A stretch of 64,000 nt of DNA. Origin: JBBQTQ01 sp038213135. GTDB lineage: Bacteria; Actinomycetota; Thermoleophilia; Gaiellales; Gaiellaceae. A model generated the notes under the pieces. The model saw only the letters and a list, made by a program, of their open reading frames with translations. It did not search any database and was not told the origin of the DNA. Both the position numbers and the translations under genes were made by a program. The stretch lies in NCBI GenBank assembly GCA_038213135.1, contig JBBQTQ010000001.1:1-64000 (forward strand), read 5' to 3'. This document shows positions 1 through 7,639 of this stretch, piece by piece. Within the stretch, counting starts at the first letter, position 1, and the number at the start of each line of letters is the position of its first letter.

Positions 1-53
1 TCATCAACGAGCACGTAAACGTGCGTCAGCAAGGCGTCGAGGTCGGCGGACAT
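1..53 (-). mobile_element. IS982-like transposase, N-terminal fragment cut by window edge
   Basis: Read leftwards from the ATG at 53, the first 17 codons give MSADLDALLTHVYVLVD, which resembles the opening of actinobacterial IS982-type DDE transposases. The gene continues past base 1, so the catalytic domain is not visible. The insertion-sequence end must lie to the right of base 53, probably within about 54-150, but no terminal inverted repeat can be confirmed without the other end. The downstream gene on the opposite strand (178-420) appears to have lost its natural 5' end here. The family call rests on a short stretch recognised from memory. Confidence 0.55.
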
Positions 54-177
54 CGTGGCCTCCTGGTCAACGGTGTGTGGACACCGCCGACTTCGGCGCC
101 AGCCCGCCGGTCCCTACGACTTCGGAATCAATCGTCTAGCCGTATCCCGCATCTCCGCGGCGCCGTTCACCCAGGAG

Positions 178-420
178 ATGCAGCTGTGGTTCAACCAGAT
201 CGAGACGCTCGAGGAGATCTCGCAGAACGCCGCCGCGCGGCAACTGTTCCTGCGCATGGCCCAGCTGTCGCAGGCCGGCGCGACGGGCGCCTTCCTGCTC
301 GAGCTCGAGTCAGCGCAGATCGACGACGAGACACGCCACGAGCTCGCCGAGCTCGCAAGCGACCGGCAGTTCCTGCTCGGCTTCGACGACTACGTGCGCC
401 GCACGCGTCTCACCCACTAG
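178..420 (+). CDS. hypothetical protein, possibly 5'-truncated by the adjacent IS
   Basis: An 80-residue acidic, probably helical protein starting at the ATG at 178. I do not recognise a family. The frame is open upstream to a stop at 16-18, and an alternative GTG at 55 would add 41 residues of low-complexity, unconvincing sequence that overlaps the insertion-sequence end. The residues just before the ATG (about 120-177) look more protein-like than those before 110, so this may be the 3' remnant of a longer gene broken by the insertion. It ends 23 bases before tRNA-Ile. Confidence 0.45.
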   Translation: MQLWFNQIETLEEISQNAAARQLFLRMAQLSQAGATGAFLLELESAQIDDETRHELAELASDRQFLLGFDDYVRRTRLTH

Positions 421-443
421 GCCGCCGCTACAATCCCGGCCGC

Positions 444-517
444 GGGCGATTAGCTCAGTTGGTTAGAGCGCCGCTCTGATAAGGCGGAGGTCCGTGGTTC
501 GAATCCACGATCGCCCA
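444..517 (+). tRNA. tRNA-Ile (GAT anticodon)
   Basis: A 74-nt cloverleaf. The acceptor arm GGGCGAT (444-450) pairs with ATCGCCC (510-516) and is followed by discriminator A517. The D-arm is GCTC/GAGC. The anticodon stem CCGCT/GGCGG flanks the loop CTGATAA with anticodon GAT at 478-480. The T-arm carries the usual GGTTCGAATCC. CCA is not encoded. No rRNA gene is nearby, so this copy is not part of a visible rRNA operon. Confidence 0.97.
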
Positions 518-594
518 TCTCCGCGCCCCTCTGCGTGTCTCTTTCGAAAACGCGCTGAGTGGGTAAACCGAGGTAACTCAAACGGAGGTACCTC

Positions 595-1056
595 ATGTCA
601 GTGCTATCCAGCAGGATCTCTCCTGCGTTCGTTCTCGCTTCCTTCGCCCTGTTCTTCGCGCTCGGCGGCTCGGCCTTCGCGCTCAAGGGGAAGCTCTTCG
701 CGGCGCAGCCGAAATGCGCCAACGGCGCCGTGAAAGGCATGGCCTACGTAACGGGTGATCCCGCCAAGGGGATCGAGAATCTGCCGTCCGACTATTCCAC
801 GGCGGCGAATCTCTTCGGCTACCGCTGGAGCTGCGGCGGGGCTGTCCAGGTGCGGAAGTCGCCGAACATCGCGGGTGCCGACGTCCGCTTCCCGGGCGTT
901 CAGAACCATACCGCCGTCATCCAGAGCGTCGGCAAGACGCCCGCGGTCGCCTCTGTGACTCCGCAGCCCGACGGCAGTTACCAGGTGACCTTCCTGGGGT
1001 CGTCGGCGCCGGGCGGGTACCGGGCGGACATCCCGTTCATGATCACCGTCTTCTAG
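595..1056 (+). CDS. secreted protein with Thermoleophilia-type signal peptide, function unknown
   Basis: A 153-residue protein with a strong ribosome-binding site (GGAGG, 11 nt before the ATG). Residues 1-30 form a signal peptide with the pattern ISPAF-VLASFALFFALGGSAFA; predicted cleavage is after FALGGSAFA. The same kind of leader is common on exported proteins of Thermoleophilia. The mature part is Gly/Pro-rich and probably beta-stranded, with two cysteines (in PKCAN and WSCGG) that could form a disulfide. No catalytic motif is visible. The gene stands alone between tRNA-Ile and a strong inverted repeat, so it is probably monocistronic. I do not recognise the mature domain. Confidence 0.75.
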   Translation: MSVLSSRISPAFVLASFALFFALGGSAFALKGKLFAAQPKCANGAVKGMAYVTGDPAKGIENLPSDYSTAANLFGYRWSCGGAVQVRKSPNIAGADVRFPGVQNHTAVIQSVGKTPAVASVTPQPDGSYQVTFLGSSAPGGYRADIPFMITVF

Positions 1057-1068
1057 GCGCTCCCGGCC

Positions 1069-1099
1069 GGCCGGCCCTGCGGTTTTCGTAGGGCCGGCC
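1069..1099. terminator. strong inverted repeat after the secreted-protein gene, terminator candidate
   Basis: GGCCGGCCC (1069-1077) pairs with GGGCCGGCC (1091-1099) and continues with T-A, G-T and C-G to give a 12-bp stem with a 7-base loop containing TTTT. It lies 12 bases after the stop at 1056 and ends 25 bases before the next start. There is no T-run after the stem, so intrinsic termination is uncertain, but the position fits transcript separation or 3'-end protection. Confidence 0.5.
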
Positions 1100-1124
1100 C
1101 TGGCTAAGATGGGTCGAGGCCGCT

Positions 1125-1628
1125 ATGCAGGAGATGGTCATCTACGGGGTCAGCTTCGACCTGGTCGGCAAGCAGCCGATCGTGCTCTTGAAGACGGCTG
1201 ACGGGAACAAGTTCCTCCCGATCTGGATCGGCCATCCCGAGGCGGCGGCGATCCTGATGAAGCTCCAGGGCGCCTCGACGCCGCGACCGATGACGCACGA
1301 TCTCCTCACCGAGATGCTCTCGCAGCTCGAGACGCAGGTGCTGCGGATCTGCGTCACGGAGCTGCGGGAGAACACCTTCTACGCGAGCATCACGCTCCAG
1401 CAGGACGGCTCGGAACTCGAGATCGACTCGCGTCCGTCCGACGCCATCGCGCTTGCAGTCCGCGCCGAGGCTCCCATCTTCGCCGCCGACCGCGTGATCG
1501 AGGAGTCGGCGATCGAGTTCGAAGGTGAAGAGGTGGACGAAGAGGAGATCGTCGGCGAGTTTCGCAAGTTCCTCGAGAGCGTCACGCCGGACGAGTTCGC
1601 GGCGGAGGTCGAGGAGGACGACGCCTAG
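1125..1628 (+). CDS. bifunctional nuclease (BFN/DUF151) domain protein
   Basis: A 167-residue cytoplasmic protein. Residues 1-135 match the BFN (DUF151) family: the opening VIYGVSFDL-VGKQPIVLLK, the central LPIWIGHPEA, and the SRPSDAIALAVR block that is the family hallmark. The last 40 residues are very acidic (Glu/Asp-rich), a common tail in actinobacterial members. Some family members cut DNA and RNA in vitro, but the biological role in bacteria is unsettled. ATG 1134 is an alternative start with GCAGGAG directly before it; 1125 is kept because it adds only three residues and has GAGG further upstream. Confidence 0.88.
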   Translation: MQEMVIYGVSFDLVGKQPIVLLKTADGNKFLPIWIGHPEAAAILMKLQGASTPRPMTHDLLTEMLSQLETQVLRICVTELRENTFYASITLQQDGSELEIDSRPSDAIALAVRAEAPIFAADRVIEESAIEFEGEEVDEEEIVGEFRKFLESVTPDEFAAEVEEDDA

Positions 1629-1655
1629 GGATTTCTCGCCCTACTTGGTGGGATC

Positions 1656-1940
1656 TCAGCTTGCTACCTCTCGCTTAGTGAGATCCAGAAGCGCTTTGAA
1701 GAGTTCGCGTAGCCCCTCCGGGGAAAGCGATCCACGGTTCGCTCGCGAGAGGTACTGGAGCATCCACTCCTCCCGCTCCGGGTCGACGAAGCTCAGCCCT
1801 CGCGATTCCTTGTAGCTCTTCAGCCGGCGCACCAGCTCAAGGCGCTTGTTGACCGCCTCGAGGATGGCGCGGTCGTTGTCCGAGACCTGCTCGCGCAGCT
1901 GGCGGATCAGCGGATCGTCTTCAGGCGGCGGTTGGGTCAC
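1656..1940 (-). CDS. chorismate mutase, small AroQ type
   Basis: A 94-residue all-helical protein of the AroQ (type II chorismate mutase) family, which converts chorismate to prephenate for Phe/Tyr synthesis. Diagnostic features are the helix-1 pattern LRE-VSDNDRAILEAVNKRLELVRRLKSYKE, containing the active-site Arg and Lys, a middle PEREEWML segment, and the C-terminal LRELFKALLDLTKRE helix. The length is right for a stand-alone mutase domain. Its start overlaps the stop of the upstream PrcB-like gene by 4 bases, so it is probably co-translated as the last gene of a leftward operon. Confidence 0.88.
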   Translation of the reverse strand: MTQPPPEDDPLIRQLREQVSDNDRAILEAVNKRLELVRRLKSYKESRGLSFVDPEREEWMLQYLSRANRGSLSPEGLRELFKALLDLTKREVAS

Positions 1941-2437
1941 AGTCGGTGCAGCAGATGGAAGCGGACGCTGGTGTCGGTCAGGGGGATCGTTAGCAGGCGG
2001 TAGGGAAACACGAGTCCTGCGCGCTGTGGCCCGCCGAGACGGGGCGTAACCTCGCGAAGCACTACGAGGATCCGCCGGCCGCGCCGCATGATGTGGACGA
2101 TCTTCAACCGGTAGCCGGAGCTCGAGCGCGGGCCGAGGGCGATCAGCAGCGCTTCCCTGTGGCGGTAGTCGACCGCCGGCGGGTTCGGCGTCCCGCGCGG
2201 AATCGTGTCCGCGAGGATCCGAGCGAACTTGTCGCGCGACTTGATCACGCTGACGACCTGCACCGGCCAGCGCACATAGCCGAGCTCTGCCGTGAGGTCG
2301 CGCCAGCTCAGGTAGCGGCGCCCTTGCGACTGGAGGTGCGAGTACGCGTAGCCGGCGCCCCCCATCGCGACGATCGCCGCGAGGACGACCGCGACCCTAG
2401 CTCGAGTAGACGTAGACAGTTTCGCCGTACGGCTCAC
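1937..2437 (-). CDS. PrcB-like C-terminal-domain protein, membrane-anchored
   Basis: A 166-residue protein with an N-terminal membrane segment (about residues 13-31, VAVVLAAIVAMGGAGYAYS) and an extracytoplasmic domain that resembles the C-terminal domain of PrcB, a protein described as stabilising the dentilisin protease complex. The signal is the pattern ALLIALGPRSSSGY followed by the strand pair KIVHIMRRGRRILVVLREV. Start at 2437 overlaps the L,D-transpeptidase gene by 41 bases; the only later ATG would cut away the hydrophobic segment, so the long form is preferred. Role unknown; context suggests a cell-envelope function. Confidence 0.55.
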   Translation of the reverse strand: MSRTAKLSTSTRARVAVVLAAIVAMGGAGYAYSHLQSQGRRYLSWRDLTAELGYVRWPVQVVSVIKSRDKFARILADTIPRGTPNPPAVDYRHREALLIALGPRSSSGYRLKIVHIMRRGRRILVVLREVTPRLGGPQRAGLVFPYRLLTIPLTDTSVRFHLLHRL

Positions 2438-3551
2438 TGACGAAGAGCCGCGGGATCAGCCACATCGGCACCCGGATGCAGCCGTGCGAGGCAGGATAGG
2501 GCGGTACCGACGGGTTGCCGTGGATGGCGTAGCCACCCGTGAAGTACATGGGGTCGTAGAGCAATCCGAGCGGGCTCGTGTCCCAGCCCGTTACCTTGCG
2601 GTAGATCGAGAACTGTCCCTCGGGCGTGAAGCGTCCCGGCAGCCCCGCCGTCGAAACCGGCGCGATTAGGGTGATCTGTCCGTTGCGAACCAGGTAGAGG
2701 ACCTGTTTGGTCTTGTCGACCTCGATGTGCGCGGCCGGCTGCGCGTAGCGCGCGTGCGGGACGAACGGCTGCTGCAGCTTCGACCAGAAGACGGGGTCGA
2801 CGGCCCCGGTGCGATCGAGCCGCTGCTCCTTCTGGAACGCGTAGACGGTGTCGATCAGCGACGACCCGAACGTGCTCGAGACGTAGGGGATCGCGTAATG
2901 CATTGCCGCGAGTTGCCGCGTGAGCTGCGCGACCACGGGGCTCGTCGAGCCGTACGCGAGCCGCGGCGGCACGAGGTCGACCGCGAGCGTCTTCGAGAGC
3001 GTCAGATAGCCCGGCCGTGGCACGCTCAGCACCTTGATCTGGAAGCCGCCGAGCTCGCGTGTCGAGATCGGCACGGTCGCCGGGTGGTAGTAGACGGTGC
3101 TGGAGTCGGGCTTGCCCGCGCGAACTACGGAGATCCGCAGGATGCCGGCCCCCTCGGGCTGGAGCGCGGCGCGCAGGACGAGCTTGCTGCCGACGATTCG
3201 CTGCCCGATCAGCGATGTCTGGAGCAGCGGCTGCAGGCGAACCGTGAGCGGCGCCGAGTTGACGTCGCGCCAGGCGACGTGGAAGGGGCCGGGGCTCCCG
3301 ACCCGCAGGCGGATCACGTACGTGCCATCGCCGCGCAGAGCAGTCCTCTTGACGAGACGCGAGCCGTTGTACAGCCGGATCGTCGCGCCGGCCGTCGCCG
3401 GAATCAGGCGCCCCGCGAAATAGATCTTGCGGCCGAACGCGGTCGAGGCCGGCGCCTTGATCGTCAGCGTCGCGCTCTCGGCCAGTGCGCTCGCGGGCCA
3501 GGCGAGGACGACGAGGGCGATCAGCAGGAGCTTACGCACGGCCGAGAGCAT
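2397..3551 (-). CDS. L,D-transpeptidase (YkuD domain) with peptidoglycan-binding-like region
   Basis: A 384-residue exported enzyme expected to form 3-3 cross-links in peptidoglycan or to attach proteins to it. It has a signal peptide (residues 1-24, ending SALA-ES), two beta-rich domains (about 25-190), a region resembling a peptidoglycan-binding domain (about 200-260, ending in DTVYAFQKEQRLDRTG) and a YkuD catalytic domain from about 275. The catalytic signature is present: HGNPS with its His, and SHGCIRV with the nucleophile Cys near residue 358. It is the upstream partner of the PrcB-like and chorismate mutase genes. Confidence 0.92.
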   Translation of the reverse strand: MLSAVRKLLLIALVVLAWPASALAESATLTIKAPASTAFGRKIYFAGRLIPATAGATIRLYNGSRLVKRTALRGDGTYVIRLRVGSPGPFHVAWRDVNSAPLTVRLQPLLQTSLIGQRIVGSKLVLRAALQPEGAGILRISVVRAGKPDSSTVYYHPATVPISTRELGGFQIKVLSVPRPGYLTLSKTLAVDLVPPRLAYGSTSPVVAQLTRQLAAMHYAIPYVSSTFGSSLIDTVYAFQKEQRLDRTGAVDPVFWSKLQQPFVPHARYAQPAAHIEVDKTKQVLYLVRNGQITLIAPVSTAGLPGRFTPEGQFSIYRKVTGWDTSPLGLLYDPMYFTGGYAIHGNPSVPPYPASHGCIRVPMWLIPRLFVSEPYGETVYVYSS

Positions 3552-3560
3552 AGTCTGGCC

Positions 3561-4208
3561 TCAGGTCGTAACGGAAACGAGCAGCGCGATCGCGTTGAAC
3601 GCGCCGTGCAGGATCATCCCCGGATAGACGCTGCCCGAGCGGCTGCGCACGATCGCCAGCCCGATCCCGAACGCCACGAGGATCGGCAGTCCCTGTACGA
3701 GCCCGTGGGCGAGTCCGAAAAGGAGCCCCGTCGTGAGAATCGCCGGCCAGGTCCCGAACCGCTCGAGCAGCGAGTAGCCGAGGCCGCGGAAGGTGAGCTC
3801 CTCGACGATCGGCGCCACGACGGCGATCACCACGAAGTTCGTGACGAAGGCCGAGGCGTGACTCGACTGCCAACCGGCCGGCGTGAGTCCTTGCTCGCGG
3901 CCCGCGTGCAGCCAGCGGTCGACGATCGACCCGAACACGTAGACCGCGATCAGGACTAGCAGCGCGATTCCTAGTGCCTGCGGCCAGGAGCTCGGGCGGC
4001 GTAGCGCCAGCAGCTCGCGCAGGCGCGGCCCGCTGGCGATCGCGAGCACGATTCCGATCACGAACGCGTACTCGACGAGTCCGCTGACCGCGAGCGTGTA
4101 GTGGTAGACGACGTTTCGCTCCGGCTTCCCGCCGGCTGCGCGGCCCGCGTACGAGATCAGGATCAGCGCCGAGACGAGGCTCGACCAGCCGAGCAGCTTC
4201 CCGTTCAC
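3561..4208 (-). CDS. CPBP family intramembrane metalloprotease
   Basis: A 215-residue polytopic membrane protein of the CPBP (CAAX protease and bacteriocin-processing, Abi) family. The three conserved active-site blocks are visible: EELTFRG (motif 1, about residue 136), FGLAHG (motif 2) and HGAFN (motif 3). Members act as intramembrane proteases on prenylated or other membrane substrates; the substrate here is unknown. The stop lies 9 bases upstream of the L,D-transpeptidase start, so the two are probably in one transcript. Confidence 0.9.
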   Translation of the reverse strand: MNGKLLGWSSLVSALILISYAGRAAGGKPERNVVYHYTLAVSGLVEYAFVIGIVLAIASGPRLRELLALRRPSSWPQALGIALLVLIAVYVFGSIVDRWLHAGREQGLTPAGWQSSHASAFVTNFVVIAVVAPIVEELTFRGLGYSLLERFGTWPAILTTGLLFGLAHGLVQGLPILVAFGIGLAIVRSRSGSVYPGMILHGAFNAIALLVSVTT

Positions 4209-4223
4209 GCGCCTGCGCCCAGG

Positions 4224-5081
4224 TCAGCGAATCGCATCGGGGTGCAGCAGCCGTGCGATCTCGAGCAGCGCCTGGCCAACGAGCGGGCCGGGCCGGAGGA
4301 GACCCGAATCGATCAGATACACGCGACCCTGGATGACGGCCTTCAGCTTGCGTGTGCGCGCATCCTTCTTCAGGTCGGCCGGGGCGGTGCCGCTGTCGGA
4401 GGTCAGGAGGTAGACGTCGGGATCGGCCTGGATCAGCTGCGTCAGGTCGAACGGACCCGAGCCCGGGCTCGAGCCGGCGACGTTGCGACCGTGCGCCTCG
4501 CGGATCAGGTCACCGGCGAGCGACTGGTCCGAGACCGTCGTGAAGAAGCCCGTGTCGACGAAGACGCTGGCGACCGGCACGTGCCTGAGCGCCTTCGCGA
4601 CGGTATGGCCCTTTGCCTCGATCGCTCGCACGAGCTCCCGCGCCTGGACAGGCTTGTTCGTGAAGTGCCCGAGGTCCGTGATCGAACGCTCGACGTCACG
4701 GATCGAATCGCCGTGCGCCTGGTAGACCTGCGCGTGGGTCGACTGAGCCGCCTTCGAGAGCTGGCGATCGCTCGTCGAGGCGGTCGCCACGATCAGATCC
4801 GGCTTCAGGCGGGCGAGCAGGCGCAGCCGGATGTCCCCGTTCCCGTCCACCGGCTGGCCAACGATCTGAGGTGCGGCACCGAGGGCGACGATGATCTGGC
4901 GCGGCCCCGCGCCGATCACCGCGATCCGCCGGGCCGCTGCCCGGACGACGAGCGGACGGTCGGTGCCGGTCTGAACCGTGACCGGGTAGAGAGGCGCCGC
5001 CGCCCCTGTCGGCTCCCCGCGCTCCCCGCAGGCGGTCGCCAGCAGCGCGACGGCCACGGCGACGACGGCTAGGCGACCCAT
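4224..5081 (-). CDS. periplasmic-binding-type lipoprotein (iron-complex/cobalamin BtuF-like)
   Basis: A 285-residue probable lipoprotein: hydrophobic leader followed by LLATAC, with the Cys as lipid attachment site. The rest has the layout of helical-backbone (class III) binding proteins of ABC importers for siderophores, heme or B12: an N-terminal lobe with ARRIAVIGAGPRQIIVALGA, a long linking helix (about 140-170), and a C-terminal lobe with DLTQLIQADPDVYLLTS. No permease or ATPase gene is next to it, so it is an orphan here. Start at 5081 overlaps the upstream gene by 13 bases; an in-frame ATG at 5096 is equally possible. Confidence 0.72.
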   Translation of the reverse strand: MGRLAVVAVAVALLATACGERGEPTGAAAPLYPVTVQTGTDRPLVVRAAARRIAVIGAGPRQIIVALGAAPQIVGQPVDGNGDIRLRLLARLKPDLIVATASTSDRQLSKAAQSTHAQVYQAHGDSIRDVERSITDLGHFTNKPVQARELVRAIEAKGHTVAKALRHVPVASVFVDTGFFTTVSDQSLAGDLIREAHGRNVAGSSPGSGPFDLTQLIQADPDVYLLTSDSGTAPADLKKDARTRKLKAVIQGRVYLIDSGLLRPGPLVGQALLEIARLLHPDAIR

Positions 5082-6265
5082 TGCCACAGGGCCCATTGCA
5101 CCACGGCGACGCCGAGCAGGAGCGAGCTGACCGCAACGACGGCGGTGTGGACGCGCGGGCGGCCGCCGACCGCCGCCAGCGCGAGGAAGAACGGAAAGAC
5201 GACGAGGCCGAAACGGGGCAGCGAGAGCAGCGGCCAGCGCGTGCTCGGCACGGAGAGCGGCAATGCCAGGCTGATCGCCGCGAACAGTCCGTACGGCGCT
5301 CCGAACCGGCGCCAGACGAGAGTGGCGAGCCAGATGAAGAGGACGAGGAAGGCGAAGTTCTCGAGGTTGACTCCTGCCACGTGGAACGGGTCGATGTTGC
5401 GATCCGGCACGGCGGACCAGTAGCGATGCGTGTGCGACCCGCTCACGAGTTGCTCCACGCCCGCCCAGGCGGCGCGGGCGCCGTCCCAGATTCCGCCGAG
5501 CGGGCCGCCGGCCGAGAGGTGCCGGTGCCAGAGCCCCTGCGCGCGAGCGAACCCCCACGCGTCGCCGGTCTGCAGCCAGAGCACGAGCGGATAGACGGAG
5601 AAGATCGCGGCGGGCAGGGCAAGCCCGGCGAGGGCGCGCCGCCGGTCGGGAGAGCGCCAGGCCATGACGGCCAAGGCCGGCAAGAGCGCGACACCGGCGA
5701 TGCGGGTCAGCACCGCCAACCCAGCCGTGCTCCAAGCGAGCGTCCAGCGCCGCCGCTCGGCAAAGAGGAACGCGACGAGCGTCAGCAGCAGGTAGAGCGA
5801 CTCGCTGTAGACAGCCTGCAGGAAGAGGCTCATCGGAAAGACCGCGAGGTACAAGACGGCGCGCCGTGCCCCGTCGACACCGAGGCGTTCCTCGGCCAGC
5901 CGGTGCAGCAGAGAGAAGGAGCCGAGCGCAGCCGCGAGCGAGAGCAGTAGTCCGGCGAGCACGTAGTGGCCGCCGAGAACGTGGCCGAAGAGCCAGAGCG
6001 CGCCAGGATAGAGAGGGTAGAACGCGGACGCCGCACCGGCGACGGCGCCGTAGCCGTGCTGTGCGATCTGGACGAACCAGGTGCTGTCCCAGCGCGCCCA
6101 GACGTCGGTGAGGTAGCCGAGATCGTGGATCCACGGCCGGTCCCAAACCGCAGCGCGTGGGTGGCGGTTCGGCTCGAAAACGACGAACGCGAAAAGCGCC
6201 GCCGCCCAGATCGCCGTCCGGCTCCAGACGAAAATCTCCGGCACAGGAGCTCTCGCGTCGGGCAC
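5069..6265 (-). CDS. PIG-V-like (Gpi18) polytopic mannosyltransferase
   Basis: A 398-residue membrane protein with about 8-10 transmembrane segments. It resembles bacterial members of the PIG-V/GT-C glycosyltransferases: a conserved first-loop stretch WARWDSTWFVQIAQHGYG, where the Asp is the likely catalytic residue, then FYPLYPGALW and AVFPMSLFLQAVYSESLYLL. It is expected to move a sugar, probably mannose, from a polyprenyl-phosphate carrier on the outer face of the membrane. Start GTG 6265 is chosen; GTG 6244 is an alternative that drops seven residues. It diverges from the DUF2203 gene. Confidence 0.82.
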   Translation of the reverse strand: MPDARAPVPEIFVWSRTAIWAAALFAFVVFEPNRHPRAAVWDRPWIHDLGYLTDVWARWDSTWFVQIAQHGYGAVAGAASAFYPLYPGALWLFGHVLGGHYVLAGLLLSLAAALGSFSLLHRLAEERLGVDGARRAVLYLAVFPMSLFLQAVYSESLYLLLTLVAFLFAERRRWTLAWSTAGLAVLTRIAGVALLPALAVMAWRSPDRRRALAGLALPAAIFSVYPLVLWLQTGDAWGFARAQGLWHRHLSAGGPLGGIWDGARAAWAGVEQLVSGSHTHRYWSAVPDRNIDPFHVAGVNLENFAFLVLFIWLATLVWRRFGAPYGLFAAISLALPLSVPSTRWPLLSLPRFGLVVFPFFLALAAVGGRPRVHTAVVAVSSLLLGVAVVQWALWQWVA

Positions 6266-6328
6266 CCCCAACTCGGGTCGGCGTACACGCGGCTCCCCAA
6301 GTCGCTGCACGGCGGCGATCATACGTCG

Positions 6329-6727
6329 GTGGCCGATCGCTACTTCACCGTCGAGGAGGCAAATGCCCTGCTCTCGGAGGTGCGCCCGCTGGCCGAGCGG
6401 ATGGTCGAGCACCGCCGCGCTCTGAGCGCCGCGCTCGAGCGGCAGGAGGAGCTGACGCGGAAGGTGTCCGGGAACGGCGGCGGTCTGCCGACCGACGGGC
6501 CGGCCGAGATCCAGGAAGCGATCGAGCGCGAGGCGACCGGCATCGCGGAGTGCCTGAACGAGATCCAAGAGCTCGGGGCGCAGGTCAAGGACCTCGATAC
6601 CGGCCTGCTCGACTTTCCCGCCTTGCGCGATGGCGAGGAGATTCTCCTCTGCTGGCACCTCGGCGAAGACGAGATCCAGTTCTTCCACGGGCTCGAGGAC
6701 GGCTTCGCCGGCAGGCAGCCGCTCTAA
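6329..6727 (+). CDS. DUF2203 family protein
   Basis: A 132-residue cytoplasmic protein starting at GTG 6329 (VADRYFTVEEANALL). It matches DUF2203: the opening RYFTVEEANALLSEVRPL, a long charged coiled-coil-like middle, then the conserved C-terminal GLLDFPALRDGEEILLCWHLGEDEIQFFHG. That C-terminal block, with its Cys, Trp and His, is the family mark. No biochemical role is established. Divergent from the mannosyltransferase with 63 bases between starts. Confidence 0.88.
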   Translation: MADRYFTVEEANALLSEVRPLAERMVEHRRALSAALERQEELTRKVSGNGGGLPTDGPAEIQEAIEREATGIAECLNEIQELGAQVKDLDTGLLDFPALRDGEEILLCWHLGEDEIQFFHGLEDGFAGRQPL

Positions 6728-6755
6728 AACAGCCCCTTTCAGAACGAAGCCTTGT

Positions 6756-6788
6756 GCCGTCGCGCCGCGCTGAGCGCCGCGTGACGGC
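6756..6788. repeat. long perfect-arm hairpin in the DUF2203-mscS gap
   Basis: GCCGTC (6756-6761) pairs with GACGGC (6783-6788) and continues inward with one C-C mismatch to GCGC/GCGC around a TGA triloop, giving about 15 bp. It sits 28 bases after the DUF2203 stop and about 60 before mscS. No T-run follows. It could be a terminator or a REP-like palindrome; the sequence alone does not decide. Confidence 0.45.
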
Positions 6789-6847
6789 GAAGCGTCACTC
6801 CTAAAGCCGCTCTAAGGAAACCCCCGCCCACCGTCGAACAAACGGCC

Positions 6848-7588
6848 ATGCCCTGGTGGGAGAGATTGGCGATCGTCGTTGGCGTCATCCTCGCGAGTGC
6901 GCTGCTCGCAAAGCTGATCGACCTGCGGATGAGCCGCAAGACGCTCGCCGCCGGCGCCGAGACGCGTTACCGCGTGCTGCGTCGGAGCATCATGGTCTCG
7001 ATCATCGCGGTCGGGCTTATCTCCTCGTTGCTCGTGATCCCTGCCGTGCGCGTGCTGGCCGGCGGCATCCTCGCGTCCTCCGCCGTACTCGGCGTGATCC
7101 TCGGCTTCGCCGCGCAGCGGACGCTGGCGAACTTCGCGGCGGGGCTCCTGATCGCCTTCACGCAGCCCGTTCGTCTCGGTGACCGGGTCGCCGTCGACGG
7201 TGAGGACGGCGTGGTCGAGGAGATCGGCCTCGTCTACACGTTCATTCGCGCCGACGACAACACGAGGCTCGTGATCCCGAACGAGAAGCTGGCCTCGGAT
7301 ACCATCCGCAACTCGACCATCGTCAGCCGGGAAACGCTGGCCCAGGTAACCGTGCAAGTTCCGCTCACAACTGATCTCGAGGACGTCGTCGGCGTGTTGC
7401 GCAAGGAGCTTGCCGACGAGCGCGAGCCGCAGGCGTTCGTGAGCGCGCTCGACGGGAATGCGACGATCACCCTGAGGGCCTGGGCGCCGAGCGGGGCCGC
7501 TGCCGAACAGCTCGAGTCCGATCTCCGCGTGCGCGTGCACGCGCGTCTGCGCGAGCATGGACTTTGGAATGGCGAACAAGCTGCCTGA
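6848..7588 (+). CDS. small mechanosensitive channel (MscS family)
   Basis: A 246-residue inner-membrane channel that would open under membrane tension to release solutes on osmotic downshock. Three transmembrane helices lie in residues 1-110; the third contains the Gly/Ala-rich pore pattern GVILGFAAQRTLANFAAGLLIAFTQPVRLGD typical of MscS TM3. The beta domain follows (VAVDGEDGVVEEIGLVYTFIRADDNTRLVIPNEKL, residues about 117-150), then the alpha-beta C-terminal domain. It is close to the minimal MscS length. Confidence 0.94.
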   Translation: MPWWERLAIVVGVILASALLAKLIDLRMSRKTLAAGAETRYRVLRRSIMVSIIAVGLISSLLVIPAVRVLAGGILASSAVLGVILGFAAQRTLANFAAGLLIAFTQPVRLGDRVAVDGEDGVVEEIGLVYTFIRADDNTRLVIPNEKLASDTIRNSTIVSRETLAQVTVQVPLTTDLEDVVGVLRKELADEREPQAFVSALDGNATITLRAWAPSGAAAEQLESDLRVRVHARLREHGLWNGEQAA

Positions 7589-7599
7589 GCTGGGACCGC

Positions 7600-7621
7600 G
7601 TGCCTGGCTTCAGCCTGGCAC
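7600..7621. repeat. palindrome just upstream of the PBP1A start
   Basis: GTGCCTGGC (7600-7608) and GCCTGGCAC (7613-7621) form a 9-bp stem with one mismatch around TTCA. It lies between the mscS stop and the TTG start of the penicillin-binding protein at 7640, so a transcript from mscS would carry it 18 bases before the start. It could modulate translation or be a dispersed palindrome. Confidence 0.4.
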
Positions 7622-7639
7622 ACACGTGGTGACTGCAGC

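Noticed and set aside
6266..6688. Extended N-terminus of the PIG-V-like protein to 6688
   Set aside because: It runs antisense through the conserved DUF2203 gene; membrane-protein character begins at about 6240.
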